This document shows positions 53,778 through 62,821 of a DNA stretch of 64,000 nucleotides, in pieces. How positions within the stretch are numbered: position 1 is the stretch's first letter; every line of letters starts with the position of its first letter. The translations under genes and the position numbers were made by a program. The notes beneath the pieces were generated by a model. That model was given only the letters and a program-made list of their open reading frames with translations, ran no database searches and was not told where the DNA came from. Source of the DNA: Streptococcus oralis (GTDB lineage: Bacteria > Bacillota > Bacilli > Lactobacillales > Streptococcaceae); assembly GCF_016028255.1 (NCBI RefSeq), contig NZ_CP065707.1, forward strand, positions 1,193,001 to 1,257,000. Direction: 5' to 3'.

Positions 53778-53925
53778 GTGTCGATTAACGACCGTTTGGC
53801 GAAACATTCAAAATAACAATGTGAATATTTCAGAAAATACGAATTTAACAAGGTTTTGAGCCTGTGTTGGATTGGTATTTTTTGTTTTTTTAAGTGTATC
53901 GTTTAACGGTCTTTACGCGATACAC
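53778..53925. repeat. Two res-like imperfect inverted-repeat copies after the recombinase
   Basis: Copy A (53778-53806) begins GTGTCGATTAACGACCG and ends GCGAAACA. Copy B (53894-53925) begins GTGTATCGTTTAACGGTC and ends GCGATACAC. They agree at about three quarters of the positions, lie in the same direction 116 bases apart, and each has inverted ends (in B, GTGTATCG against CGATACAC, exact). This is what subsites of a resolvase target look like. A further inverted repeat, AAATACTA (53966-53973) and TAGTATTT (53997-54004), stands closer to the surface-protein gene. No gene lies in 53742-54046. Confidence 0.55.
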
Positions 53926-54046
53926 CAAAACCCTTGTCGCTCAAGTGGTTGAGGTGAATTTTACGAAATACTAAAATCAAAAAATTAGGCTTTTTATAGT
54001 ATTTGCGCACATTAAAAAGTAATTCTACATTCCTAAGGAGGAAATT

Positions 54047-55198
54047 ATGAAAACGAATAAAGTGACCAAACTTGGTATTTCTTTGCTTTCTGTTGCAGCT
54101 CTTGGTGTTGTTGCGCCAGCTTTGACTGATGTGCCTGTTTTAGGGGCTACTGTCGTAAAAGCTGAAGAACAACAGAGGTCAATTAATTTCCGTATCTCTT
54201 TTTATGACGCGGAGACAGGAGAAGAAATTGCTCCTGAAATGACGGGCACTATAAGACCTGGTGAATCCATTAATATACATAAAGAGATTAGCGGATATCA
54301 AATTGTCTCAAAGATCAGCTGGATGCCTAATTATGTCATAACCTATGATATGGTGAGTCTTTATTTCCACGGTGATCCAGATGGATACCACGGAATGTAT
54401 CTGGATTATAGAAAATTAAATACAGATGTCAAACCTTCAGAGACTTCAAAACCAGAAGTAAAACCGGAAACTAAACCTTCTGATACGTCAAAACCAGAAG
54501 TAAAACCGGAAACTAAACCTTCTGATACGCCAAAACCAGAAGTAAAACCGGGACCAGCACCAAAAGATGAAGAAAAGCAGGAGCCCCTCAAATACCGCAT
54601 CACTTATTATGATATTGAAACAAGAGAGATGCTTGGTCAAATGACGGGCGTGATAAATCCCGGGCAGACTATCAATATCTATAAAAAATTTAATGGACAT
54701 GAGATAATCTCAAAGGATAGCTGGATGCCAAACTATGACATGACGTATGACATAGTTAATGAATACTTCTATGGCTCGGCAGACGGATACAATGATCTGC
54801 GCCTAGAATACAAGAAAGTAGAGGAGCCAACTCCGGAACCAGCGCCAACGCCAACTCCGATTCCGACTCCGAAACCAGCGCCAACGCCAACTCCGACTCC
54901 GGAACCAACGCCAACTCCGACTCCAGAACCAGAAGTAAAACCGGCACCTAAACCTTCTGATACTTCAAAACCAGAAGTTAAGCCAGAGCTTAAACCACAA
55001 ACTAATTCGAATACTGCTCCAACAGCTCCTGTCAAACCTGTTGGGCAAACTTCAAACTCTAAAGCTGACAAACCTACGTCGAAAAAAGAAACTCCAGCTC
55101 TTCCAAACACGGGTGAACAAAGTTCTTCACTTTCTCTAGTAGGTCTTCTCCTAGCAAGTCTTGGCTTAGCAGGTCTAACTTACAAAGGACGTCACTAA
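54047..55198 (+). CDS. LPXTG-anchored surface protein with a duplicated domain
   Basis: A 383-residue cell-wall protein. Residues 1-41 form a long signal peptide without a YSIRK motif. Two copies of a roughly 80-residue domain (about 48-125 and 181-262) share Arg-Ile-[Ser/Thr]-[Phe/Tyr]-Tyr-Asp, Met-Thr-Gly, Ile-x-Pro-Gly-[Glu/Gln]-[Ser/Thr]-Ile-Asn-Ile and Ser-Trp-Met-Pro-Asn-Tyr; the opening resembles MucBP-type repeats, but I would not call it so with certainty. Between and after them are Lys-Pro-Glu-Val-Lys-Pro repeats and a Pro-Thr-Pro run. It ends in LPNTG (352-356), a hydrophobic segment and Lys-Gly-Arg-His, so sortase A should attach it to peptidoglycan. AAGGAGG precedes the ATG. The gene appears to belong to the recombinase insert. 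Confidence 0.9.
   Translation: MKTNKVTKLGISLLSVAALGVVAPALTDVPVLGATVVKAEEQQRSINFRISFYDAETGEEIAPEMTGTIRPGESINIHKEISGYQIVSKISWMPNYVITYDMVSLYFHGDPDGYHGMYLDYRKLNTDVKPSETSKPEVKPETKPSDTSKPEVKPETKPSDTPKPEVKPGPAPKDEEKQEPLKYRITYYDIETREMLGQMTGVINPGQTINIYKKFNGHEIISKDSWMPNYDMTYDIVNEYFYGSADGYNDLRLEYKKVEEPTPEPAPTPTPIPTPKPAPTPTPTPEPTPTPTPEPEVKPAPKPSDTSKPEVKPELKPQTNSNTAPTAPVKPVGQTSNSKADKPTSKKETPALPNTGEQSSSLSLVGLLLASLGLAGLTYKGRH
54446..54930 (+). repeat. Proline-rich coding repeats in the LPXTG gene
   Basis: A 42-base unit (14 codons, Ser-Lys-Pro-Glu-Val-Lys-Pro-Glu-Thr-Lys-Pro-Ser-Asp-Thr) occurs at 54446 and 54488 with almost identical DNA, and a partial copy returns near 54966. Around 54835-54930 a short Pro-Thr-Pro codon repeat (CCAACTCCGACT-type) follows. 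Both are prone to length change by slippage. Confidence 0.85.
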
Positions 55199-55218
55199 AA
55201 AATTAACATACGATAAAC

Positions 55219-55249
55219 AAGAACTTGAACTGTTGTTCAGGTTCTTTTT
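55219..55249 (+). terminator. Terminator after the LPXTG gene
   Basis: AAGAACTTGAAC (55219-55230) pairs with GTTCAGGTTCTT (55235-55246), one wobble, followed by T. Confidence 0.85.
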
Positions 55250-55293
55250 GGAATAAGAAAAAATGGAATCATTTAAAATTTAAAAGCTAGTAT

Positions 55294-55336
55294 TTTTAGT
55301 CTTATTTAAGTTATCTGCTATAAAATATGGTATAAT
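55294..55336 (+). promoter_or_regulatory. prsA promoter with a CiaR-like box
   Basis: TTTTAG (55294-55299), five bases, then TTTAAG (55305-55310) differs from the CiaR consensus TTTAAG-N5-TTTAAG at one position. It precedes an extended -10 TGGTATAAT (TATAAT at 55331-55336). From memory, the pneumococcal homologue ppmA belongs to the CiaR regulon. Confidence 0.55.
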
Positions 55337-55388
55337 GATTGAGTTGGTCTAGAGAAATTTTTGACCGTTTTTAGAAAAAGGAGTAAAC

Positions 55389-56330
55389 ATGAAGAAAAAA
55401 CTATTGGCAGGAGCCATTACCTTATTATCTGTAGCGACTTTGGCTGCTTGTTCAAAAAGTTCTGAAGGGGCTGACCTCATCAGCATGAAGGGTGATGTCG
55501 TCACTGAACACCAATTTTATGAACAAGTCAAAAACAATCCAACTGCGCAACAAGTCTTGCTTAATATGACCATCCAAAAAGTATTTGAAAAACAATATGG
55601 TTCAGAAGTGACTGACAAAGAGGTGGATGATGCCGTTGCTGAGGAACAAAAGAAATACGGCGATAGCTACAACAGCGTACTTCAACGTGCGGGTATGACT
55701 CCTGAGACTCGTAAAGCTCAAATTCGCACAAGTAAGTTGGTCGAATTGGCAGTTAAAAAAGCCGCAGAGAGTGAATTGACTGACGAAGCTTACCAAAAAG
55801 CTTTTGAGTCTTATACACCAGATGTAACAGCTCAGATCATCCGTATGGATAATGAAGACAAGGCAAAAGAAGTTCTTGAAAAAGCAAAAGCTGAAGGAGC
55901 GGATTTTGCCCAGTTGGCAAAAGACAACTCAAACGATGACAAGACAAAAGAAAATGGTGGCGAAATCACTTTTGACTCTGCATCAACAGAACTTCCAGAA
56001 CAAGTCAAGAAGGCGGCCTTTGCCTTGGATGTGAATGGTGTCTCTGATGTCATCACAGCGACTGGAACACAAGCCTACAGTACCCAATACTACATTATTA
56101 AGCTAACCAAGAAAACAGAAAAATCATCAAACCTAGATGATTACAAAGAAAAATTGAAAACGGTCATCCTGGCTCAGAAACAAAACGATTCATCTTTCGT
56201 TCAGAGCGTTATCGGAAAAGAATTCCAAGCTGCAAATATTAAAGTGAAAGATCCTGTTTTCCAAAATATCTTTGCCCAATACGTTGGTGGTGCAGACTCA
56301 AACTCAAGCAGTAGCTCATCAGCAGAATAA
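55389..56330 (+). CDS. prsA: Foldase lipoprotein PrsA (PpmA), parvulin-type peptidyl-prolyl isomerase
   Basis: PrsA helps secreted proteins fold at the outer face of the membrane; the pneumococcal form is called PpmA. The 313-residue protein has a lipoprotein signal ending Leu-Ala-Ala-C21, an N-terminal helical domain, a parvulin-like domain (about 140-240, with Asp-Phe-Ala-Gln-Leu-Ala and Gly-Gly-Glu-Ile), and a Ser-rich tail. The parvulin part lacks several catalytic residues of active isomerases, which fits reports of chaperone activity without strong isomerase activity. It has its own promoter and terminator. Confidence 0.95.
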   Translation: MKKKLLAGAITLLSVATLAACSKSSEGADLISMKGDVVTEHQFYEQVKNNPTAQQVLLNMTIQKVFEKQYGSEVTDKEVDDAVAEEQKKYGDSYNSVLQRAGMTPETRKAQIRTSKLVELAVKKAAESELTDEAYQKAFESYTPDVTAQIIRMDNEDKAKEVLEKAKAEGADFAQLAKDNSNDDKTKENGGEITFDSASTELPEQVKKAAFALDVNGVSDVITATGTQAYSTQYYIIKLTKKTEKSSNLDDYKEKLKTVILAQKQNDSSFVQSVIGKEFQAANIKVKDPVFQNIFAQYVGGADSNSSSSSSAE

Positions 56331-56335
56331 AAAAG

Positions 56336-56370
56336 AAAATACAAACTTCGTCTTGAAGTTTGTATTTTTT
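56336..56370 (+). terminator. Terminator after prsA
   Basis: AAAATACAAACTTC pairs with GAAGTTTGTATTTT across a five-base loop, with further T residues. Confidence 0.9.
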
Positions 56371-56444
56371 AGTAATCAATTTTGTCCAAATAGCAAAATT
56401 CGAAGGATTGGAGGATAAGAGTTTTTTTCTTTCTGAAAAAATGG

Positions 56445-56450
56445 TATAAT
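56445..56450 (+). promoter_or_regulatory. Extended -10 promoter of ftsW
   Basis: TATAAT preceded by TGG, 70 bases before ftsW. Confidence 0.6.
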
Positions 56451-56519
56451 AGCAATCAAAACTAGAAAATAAAACGGAATTAGGAACAGTTTTCTCTGTT
56501 TCTATTAGAGTGGTGACAT

Positions 56520-57743
56520 ATGAAAATTAGTAAAAGGCACCTATTGAACTATTCCATTTTGATTCCTTACCTCCTTTTATCGATTTTGGGTCTAATTGTT
56601 GTTTACTCAACGACGAGTGCTACCTTGATCCAAGAAGGGAAAAGTGCTCTTCAGTTAGCTCGGAACCAAGGAATGTTTTGGGTAGTTAGTTTGGTTTTGA
56701 TTGCCTTAATTTATAAACTGAAACTTGGTTTTTTAAGAAATGAACGCTTGATTTTTATCGTTATGTTTGTAGAGATGATTCTCCTAGCTTTGGCTCGGCT
56801 AATTGGAACACCAGTAAATGGTGCCTACGGTTGGATTTCTGTAGGACCTGTAACGATTCAGCCTGCAGAGTATCTTAAGATTATCATTATTTGGTACCTA
56901 GCCCATCGATTCTCAAAACAGCAAGATGAGATAGCTGTTTACGACTTCCAAGTCTTGACTCAGAATCAGTGGTTACCTCGAGCTTTTAACGACTGGCGTT
57001 TCGTTTTACTGGTTCTGATTGGTAGTTTGGGGATTTTCCCCGACTTGGGAAATGCGACCATCTTGGTTTTGGTGGCTCTCATCATGTATACGGTTAGTGG
57101 AATCGCCTATCGTTGGTTTTCGACTATTCTGACTCTCTTGGCGGGCAGTTCGATTTTGGTCTTGTCTGTCATTCGCTTTGTCGGGGTTGAAAAGTTTTCT
57201 CAAATTCCGGTATTTGGTTACGTTGCCAAACGTTTTAGTGCCTTCTTTAATCCCTTTAATGACTTGGCGGGTGCAGGACACCAGCTCGCAAATTCCTACT
57301 ATGCAATGGTAAATGGTGGCTGGTTTGGACTTGGATTAGGAAATTCCATTGAGAAACGTGGTTATTTGCCAGAAGCGCATACGGATTTCGTCTTTTCAAT
57401 CGTCATCGAGGAATTTGGATTTGTAGGAGCGGGTATGATTTTGGCACTTCTCTTCTTCTTGATTTTGAGAATCATTCTAGTCGGTATTCGAGCTAAGGAT
57501 CCCTTTAACTCCATGGTTGCTATCGGTGTCGGAGGGATGATCCTTGTTCAGGTCTTTGTCAATATCGGTGGAATTTCCGGTTTGATTCCTTCTACAGGGG
57601 TAACCTTCCCCTTCCTTTCACAAGGGGGGAATAGTCTTCTGGTCTTATCTGTAGCCATTGCCTTTGTACTAAATATCGATGCCAGCGAAAAACGTGCCAA
57701 ACTTATCAGAGAATATGAAGGTCAAACTTCTGTTACTCTATAA
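56520..57743 (+). CDS. ftsW: Septal peptidoglycan glycosyltransferase FtsW
   Basis: FtsW is the SEDS-family polymerase that works with a class B PBP at the division septum. The 407-residue protein has about ten membrane segments, the Asn-Gly-Ala-x-x-Trp-Ile segment near residue 102, and a large extracellular loop (about 235-295) with the catalytic-loop sequence Ala-Gly-Ala-Gly-His-Gln-Leu. The C-terminal membrane part has [14 protein letters not shown], the SEDS signature. The neighbour ppc, 23 bases on, supports FtsW rather than RodA, since ftsW-ppc is the streptococcal order. Confidence 0.95.
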   Translation: MKISKRHLLNYSILIPYLLLSILGLIVVYSTTSATLIQEGKSALQLARNQGMFWVVSLVLIALIYKLKLGFLRNERLIFIVMFVEMILLALARLIGTPVNGAYGWISVGPVTIQPAEYLKIIIIWYLAHRFSKQQDEIAVYDFQVLTQNQWLPRAFNDWRFVLLVLIGSLGIFPDLGNATILVLVALIMYTVSGIAYRWFSTILTLLAGSSILVLSVIRFVGVEKFSQIPVFGYVAKRFSAFFNPFNDLAGAGHQLANSYYAMVNGGWFGLGLGNSIEKRGYLPEAHTDFVFSIVIEEFGFVGAGMILALLFFLILRIILVGIRAKDPFNSMVAIGVGGMILVQVFVNIGGISGLIPSTGVTFPFLSQGGNSLLVLSVAIAFVLNIDASEKRAKLIREYEGQTSVTL

Positions 57744-57766
57744 GGATTGAATGGAAAGGAAAGTTT

Positions 57767-60463
57767 ATGTCACTTCAAAAATTAGAAAACTATAGCAATA
57801 AAGCAGTCGTCCAAGAAGAAGTCTTGATTTTGACTGAGCTGTTAGAAGACATCACTAAAAATATGCTTGCGCCAGAGACTTTTGATAAAATCATGCAGTT
57901 GAAGGACTTGTCTACAAGCGAAAACTATCAAGGACTCAATAAATTGGTGACCAGCCTTTCAAACGAGGAAATGATCTATATTTCTCGCTATTTCTCAATC
58001 CTTCCACTCTTGATCAATATCTCTGAAGATGTGGATTTGGCTTATGAAATCAATCACCAAAATAATGTAGACCAAGACTATCTAGGAAAACTGTCAACAA
58101 CCATTAAGATGGTGGCTGAAAAAGAAAATGCGGCTGCAATTTTGGAGCAGCTGAATGTAGTTCCAGTTTTGACTGCCCACCCGACTCAAGTACAACGCAA
58201 GAGTATGCTGGACTTAACCAATCATATCCATACACTCTTACGGAAGTACCGTGATGTCAAACTCGGCTTGATCAACAAAGAAAAATGGCACACAGATCTC
58301 CGTCGTTACATTGAAATTATCATGCAAACGGATATGATTCGCGAGAAGAAATTGAAGGTAACCAACGAAATCACCAACGTGATGGAGTACTATCAGAGTT
58401 CTTTCTTGAATGCTGTTCCACGTTTGACGGCTGAGTATAAGAAACTAGCTAAGGAACAAGGTATCGAGCTCCAACATCCAAAACCGATTACCATGGGGAT
58501 GTGGATCGGAGGAGACCGTGATGGAAATCCTTTCGTAACAGCGGAAACCCTCAACAAATCAGCCTTGACTCAGTGCGAAGTCATCATGAACTACTACGAT
58601 GAGAAGATTTATAACCTTTATCGTGAATTTTCACTTTCAACCAGCATCGTGAATGTCAGTGACAAGGTTCGTGAGATGGCGCTGAAGTCTCAGGACAACT
58701 CGATTTATCGTGAAAAAGAACTCTATCGTCGTGCTCTCTTTGACATCCAAGCTAAGATGCAGGCAACCAAGGCTTATCTTATTGAAGACAAGGATCTTCA
58801 ACCTAGATATGCCACTGCAGATGAATTCTACCAAGACTTGTTAGCCATCCGAGATTCTCTATTAGAGAACAAAGGTGAGTACCTGATTTCAGGAGAATTT
58901 GTCGAGTTGATGCAGGCGGTTGAAATCTTTGGCTTCTATCTTGCCTCTATCGACATGCGCCAAGATTCTAGTGTTCACGAAGCCTGTGTGGCAGAATTGC
59001 TAGCATCCGCAGGGATCAACGACCACTATAGCGATTTGTCTGAAGATGAAAAATGCGCCCTCCTCTTAAAAGAGTTGGAAGAAGATCCTCGTATCCTCTC
59101 AGCCACTCATGCTGAAAAGTCAGAACTACTTGAGAAAGAACTATCTATCTTTAAAGCCGCTCGCAAGTTGAAGGATAAATTAGGTGAAAACGTCATTCGT
59201 CAAACCATCATTTCTCACGCAACAAGTGTATCCGATATGCTCGAATTAGCCATTATGCTTAAGGAAGTCGGCTTGGTGGATGCTCAAAAAGCCCGCGTTC
59301 AGATTGTTCCCCTATTTGAAACGATTGAGGACTTGGATCACTCAGAAGAAACCATGAGAAGATATTTCTCTCTTCCTTTGGCTAAAAAATGGATTGCTTC
59401 AAAAGACAACTACCAAGAAATCATGCTTGGCTATTCTGATAGTAACAAGGACGGTGGTTACCTGTCATCATGTTGGACCCTCTACAAGGCGCAACAACAA
59501 CTAACTGCTATCGGTGATGAATTTGGCGTTAAAGTTACCTTCTTCCACGGTCGTGGTGGTACCGTGGGTCGTGGTGGTGGCCCAACTTATGAAGCTATCA
59601 CATCCCAACCACTCAAGTCTATCAAAGACCGCATCCGTCTGACTGAGCAGGGAGAAGTGATTGGAAACAAATACGGTAACAAAGACGCTGCTTATTATAA
59701 CCTTGAAATGTTGGTTTCTGCAGCCATTAACCGTATGATTACAAAGAAGAAGAGTGATACTAATACGTCAAATCGTTACGAAGCTATCATGGATCAAGTA
59801 GTGGACCGCAGCTACGATATCTACCGTGATTTGGTCTTTGGAAATGAACATTTCTATGATTATTTCTTTGAATCAAGTCCAATCAAGGCTATTTCAAGCT
59901 TCAATATCGGTTCGCGTCCAGCAGCTCGTAAGACCATCACTGAAATCGGCGGTTTGCGTGCTATTCCTTGGGTCTTCTCATGGTCACAAAGCCGTGTCAT
60001 GTTCCCTGGCTGGTATGGCGTAGGTTCAAGCTTCAAAGAATTTATTGATCAAGATCCTGATAATATTGAGATCCTCCGTGACATGTACCAAAACTGGCCT
60101 TTCTTTCAATCTCTGCTCTCTAATGTGGACATGGTCTTATCTAAGTCTAACATGAACATTGCCTTCGAATATGCCAAGCTCTGTGAAGATGAAGAAGTGC
60201 AGGCTATCTACTACACTATTTTAGATGAATGGCAGTTGACTAAGGACGTTATTTTAGCTATCGAAGGTTATGACGAACTCTTGGCAGAAAACTCTTACCT
60301 AAAAGACAGTCTAAACTATCGTATGCCTTACTTTAATATCCTTAACTACATCCAGTTGGAGTTGATCAAACGTCAACGTCGCGGCGAATTGTCGGCAGAC
60401 GAAGAAAGATTGATTCATACAACCATTAACGGAATTGCAACAGGTTTGCGTAATTCAGGCTGA
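57767..60463 (+). CDS. ppc: Phosphoenolpyruvate carboxylase
   Basis: PPC carboxylates PEP to oxaloacetate, the anaplerotic route to aspartate in streptococci that lack a full TCA cycle. The 898-residue protein shows the catalytic H138 in Thr-Ala-His-Pro-Thr-Gln, the [14 protein letters not shown] loop from residue 593, and the C-terminal Arg-Asn-Ser-Gly that ends almost all PPCs. GGAAAG precedes the ATG. It is the last gene before a terminator and the T-box leader. Confidence 0.97.
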   Translation: MSLQKLENYSNKAVVQEEVLILTELLEDITKNMLAPETFDKIMQLKDLSTSENYQGLNKLVTSLSNEEMIYISRYFSILPLLINISEDVDLAYEINHQNNVDQDYLGKLSTTIKMVAEKENAAAILEQLNVVPVLTAHPTQVQRKSMLDLTNHIHTLLRKYRDVKLGLINKEKWHTDLRRYIEIIMQTDMIREKKLKVTNEITNVMEYYQSSFLNAVPRLTAEYKKLAKEQGIELQHPKPITMGMWIGGDRDGNPFVTAETLNKSALTQCEVIMNYYDEKIYNLYREFSLSTSIVNVSDKVREMALKSQDNSIYREKELYRRALFDIQAKMQATKAYLIEDKDLQPRYATADEFYQDLLAIRDSLLENKGEYLISGEFVELMQAVEIFGFYLASIDMRQDSSVHEACVAELLASAGINDHYSDLSEDEKCALLLKELEEDPRILSATHAEKSELLEKELSIFKAARKLKDKLGENVIRQTIISHATSVSDMLELAIMLKEVGLVDAQKARVQIVPLFETIEDLDHSEETMRRYFSLPLAKKWIASKDNYQEIMLGYSDSNKDGGYLSSCWTLYKAQQQLTAIGDEFGVKVTFFHGRGGTVGRGGGPTYEAITSQPLKSIKDRIRLTEQGEVIGNKYGNKDAAYYNLEMLVSAAINRMITKKKSDTNTSNRYEAIMDQVVDRSYDIYRDLVFGNEHFYDYFFESSPIKAISSFNIGSRPAARKTITEIGGLRAIPWVFSWSQSRVMFPGWYGVGSSFKEFIDQDPDNIEILRDMYQNWPFFQSLLSNVDMVLSKSNMNIAFEYAKLCEDEEVQAIYYTILDEWQLTKDVILAIEGYDELLAENSYLKDSLNYRMPYFNILNYIQLELIKRQRRGELSADEERLIHTTINGIATGLRNSG

Positions 60464-60471
60464 TATTCTAC

Positions 60472-60502
60472 AAACTTCCTCTTTTATAAAGGGGAAGTTT
60501 TT
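60472..60502 (+). terminator. Terminator after ppc
   Basis: AAACTTCC (60472-60479) pairs with GGAAGTTT (60493-60500), followed by T. Confidence 0.7.
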
Positions 60503-60531
60503 GAATTGTTTAAAAAATTCTAAAAATAAGC

Positions 60532-60559
60532 TTGACAAGTAGTTGAAAAATGATATAAT
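60532..60559 (+). promoter_or_regulatory. Promoter of the T-box-controlled transporter operon
   Basis: TTGACA (60532-60537), 16 bases, then TATAAT (60554-60559) preceded by TGA, so it has both a consensus -35 and an extended -10. Confidence 0.8.
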
Positions 60560-60566
60560 TTAAACA

Positions 60567-60802
60567 TTCAGAAAGTAATCATGCTCATTTTTTAGAGAGT
60601 CTGTGGTTGGTGAAAGCAGATAGATGAAATTGATGAAATTGGGCTGAATGTACTTAAGAATTTGAAATCATAAAAATTCGGTGAGCACACCTTACAGTGC
60701 AACTCGTTATTGCGAGAAAGAGCGATAGGGATATTCCCTATAATTGAGGTGGCACCGCGCATCGACGTCCTCACACAAGTTTTTTGTGTGAGGACTTTTT
60801 CT
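60567..60802 (+). promoter_or_regulatory. T-box riboswitch upstream of the trpXYZ-type operon
   Basis: The leader contains AAGTA (60570s) pairing with TACTT (60651-60655) to close stem I, an AGAGAGTC box near 60595 and the apical GGTTGGTG motif. The diagnostic T-box sequence AGGTGGCACCGCG follows at 60747-60759, and then a terminator: GTCCTCACACAA (60767-60778) pairs with TTGTGTGAGGAC (60784-60795), then TTTTT. Uncharged tRNA should favour the antiterminator and read-through. Comparative work assigns Trp to such transporters. I could not fix the specifier codon: a TGG stands at 60640-60642, but the internal loop as I draw it also offers ATG at 60648-60650. Confidence 0.88.
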
Positions 60803-60818
60803 ATGGGGAGGAAAGACT

Positions 60819-60854
60819 ATGAAATTTAAACGATGGCGTCGCTTGATGATGTGA
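60819..60854 (+). CDS. Candidate 11-residue leader peptide containing Trp
   Basis: Directly after the T-box terminator a short frame reads Met-Lys-Phe-Lys-Arg-Trp-Arg-Arg-Leu-Met-Met, with a very strong Shine-Dalgarno sequence (GGGGAGGAAAG) at the right distance. It ends 40 bases before trpX. The basic peptide with one Trp codon could add a second, translation-based check on tryptophan, or only feed ribosomes to trpX. Nothing but position and the ribosome site supports it. Confidence 0.45.
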   Translation: MKFKRWRRLMM

Positions 60855-60893
60855 TTTAAAAAGTTAAGGTAAAAGAATTAAGGAGAAAGAAAA

Positions 60894-61889
60894 ATGAAAA
60901 ATAAACGTTTGATTGGAATTGTCGCTGGATTAGCAGTATTGGTAGTGGCTAGCTTGATTTATTCATCAATGAACAAGCCAGCAGCTAAGGAAGAGCAAAA
61001 GGTTGCTAAGGTTGGTGTCCTTCAATTTGTTAGTCACCCATCCTTGGACTTGATTTACCAAGGGATTCAAGATGGACTAGCTGAAGAAGGCTATAAGGAC
61101 GATCAAGTAAAAATCGACTTTATGAACTCTGAAGGTGATCAGAGCAAGGTTGCAACCATGAGTAAACAATTGGTGGCAAATGGAAATGACGTCGTTGTTG
61201 GGATTGCGACTCCAGCGGCTCAAGGACTCGCAAGTGCTACAAAAGACCTACCAGTTATCATGGCTGCTATTACAGACCCAATCGGTGCTAACTTGGTCAA
61301 AGATTTGAAAAAACCAGGTGGCAACATCACAGGGGTATCAGACCACAACCCTGCTGAACAACAAGTAGAGTTGATAAAAACTCTCACACCAAATGTCAAA
61401 ACAATCGGAGCTCTTTACTCAAGTAGCGAAGATAACTCAAAAACACAGGTAGAAGAATTCAAGGCTTATGCTGAAAAAGCTGGTTTAACAGTCGAGACCT
61501 TTGCAGTTCCATCAACAAATGAAATTGCTTCAACAGTCAATGTCATGACAAGCAAGGTCGATGCAATCTGGGTTCCAATTGACAACACCATTGCATCCGC
61601 ATTCTCAACAGTTGTTTCAAGCAACCAAACAGCTAAAAAGCCAATCTACCCAAGTGCCACTGCCATGGTAGAAGCAGGTGGATTAGCATCTGTAGTAGTT
61701 GACCAACACGATCTTGGAGTGGCTACTGGTAAGATGATTGCCAAAGTTTTGAAAGGTGAAAAACCAGCTGATACGCCAGTTAATGTCTTTTCAACTGGTA
61801 AGTCAGTGATTAATAAAAAACTAGCGCAGGAACTTGGTATCACCATTCCTGAGTCCGTTCTAAAAGAAGCAGGACAAGTGATTGAATAA
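60894..61889 (+). CDS. trpX: ABC transporter substrate-binding protein (TrpX type)
   Basis: The 331-residue protein belongs to the ABC_sub_bind family (COG2984). An N-terminal membrane segment (about residues 5-25) anchors it; there is no lipobox Cys. Typical segments are Val-Gly-Val-Leu-Gln-Phe-Val-Ser-His-Pro-Ser-Leu-Asp near residue 40, Gly-Ile-Ala-Thr-Pro-Ala-Ala near 102 and Thr-Gly-Val-Ser-Asp near 145. With the next two genes it forms an importer predicted to carry tryptophan in streptococci, a prediction that fits the T-box here. AAGGAG precedes the ATG. Confidence 0.88.
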   Translation: MKNKRLIGIVAGLAVLVVASLIYSSMNKPAAKEEQKVAKVGVLQFVSHPSLDLIYQGIQDGLAEEGYKDDQVKIDFMNSEGDQSKVATMSKQLVANGNDVVVGIATPAAQGLASATKDLPVIMAAITDPIGANLVKDLKKPGGNITGVSDHNPAEQQVELIKTLTPNVKTIGALYSSSEDNSKTQVEEFKAYAEKAGLTVETFAVPSTNEIASTVNVMTSKVDAIWVPIDNTIASAFSTVVSSNQTAKKPIYPSATAMVEAGGLASVVVDQHDLGVATGKMIAKVLKGEKPADTPVNVFSTGKSVINKKLAQELGITIPESVLKEAGQVIE

Positions 61890-61954
61890 AGATAAAGGAG
61901 GAGCTGGGCACATCTCCTCCCATTTTTACTAAAGAAAGAAATGAGTGAAAGATT

Positions 61955-62821
61955 ATGATAGTATCCATTATTTCTCAGGGGATGGTCTGGGCGATTCTAG
62001 GTTTGGGAATCTTTATGACTTTTCGAATTTTGAATTTTCCAGATATGACTACTGAAGGTTCTTTTCCTCTAGGGGGAGCAGTAGCTGTAACCTTGATAAC
62101 ACAGGGAGTCAATCCATTCTTAGCGACCTTAGCTGCAGTAGGAGCGGGCTGTCTAGCTGGAATGGCGACGGGACTCTTATATACCAAAGGAAAAATCCCA
62201 ACCCTCTTATCAGGGATTCTGGTCATGACTTCCTGCCATTCCATCATGCTCATGATTATGGGGCGTGCCAATCTGGGGCTTCTTGGAACTAAACAAATAC
62301 AGGATGTCTTGCCTTTCGATTCAGATCTTAACCAACTCCTGACTGGATTAATCTTTGTAGCTCTTGTTATTGGCCTTATGCTCTTTTTCCTTGATACCAA
62401 ACTAGGTCAGGCCTACATCGCTACAGGTGACAATCCCGATATGGCTCGTAGCTTTGGTATCAATACGGGTCGTATGGAACTTATGGGTTTGGTTCTCTCA
62501 AATGGGATTATCGCGCTTGCAGGAGCCTTAATTGCTCAACAAGAAGGATACGCGGATGTTTCTCGAGGAATTGGCGTGATTGTCGTAGGGCTTGCTAGCT
62601 TGATTATTGGTGAGGTTTTGTTCAAGAGTTTGACTTTGGCAGAGCGACTCATGACCATCGTTGTAGGGTCTATTGCTTATCAGTTCCTCGTTTGGGGAGT
62701 GATTGCTCTTGGGTTTAATACAAGTTATCTTCGTTTGTACAGCGCCTTGATTTTGGCAGTTTGCCTCATGATTCCAACCTTCAAAAGCAAATACCTGAAA
62801 GGAGTCAAGTTTAGCAGATGA
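61955..62821 (+). CDS. trpY: ABC transporter permease (TrpY type)
   Basis: A 288-residue permease of the COG4120 branch of the branched-chain-type permeases, with about eight membrane segments. It starts Ile-Val-Ser-Ile-Ile-Ser-Gln-Gly-Met-Val-Trp, contains Asp-Met-Thr-Thr-Glu-Gly-Ser-Phe-Pro-Leu-Gly-Gly near residue 29 and Gly-Asn-Asn-like Gly-Asp-Asn-Pro-Asp-Met-Ala near 156, the loop that meets the ATPase. It follows trpX by 65 bases and overlaps trpZ by four. Confidence 0.9.
   Translation: MIVSIISQGMVWAILGLGIFMTFRILNFPDMTTEGSFPLGGAVAVTLITQGVNPFLATLAAVGAGCLAGMATGLLYTKGKIPTLLSGILVMTSCHSIMLMIMGRANLGLLGTKQIQDVLPFDSDLNQLLTGLIFVALVIGLMLFFLDTKLGQAYIATGDNPDMARSFGINTGRMELMGLVLSNGIIALAGALIAQQEGYADVSRGIGVIVVGLASLIIGEVLFKSLTLAERLMTIVVGSIAYQFLVWGVIALGFNTSYLRLYSALILAVCLMIPTFKSKYLKGVKFSR

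Noticed and set aside
54769..55110. Minus-strand frame of Gly-Val-Gly repeats opposite the LPXTG gene
   Set aside because: It is the mirror of the Pro-Thr-Pro coding repeat on the plus strand and has no start signals.
53118..55198. Complete transposon or integrative element around the recombinase
   Set aside because: There is no transposase, integrase or clear terminal inverted repeat flanking both genes, so only a recombinase-plus-surface-protein insert can be claimed.
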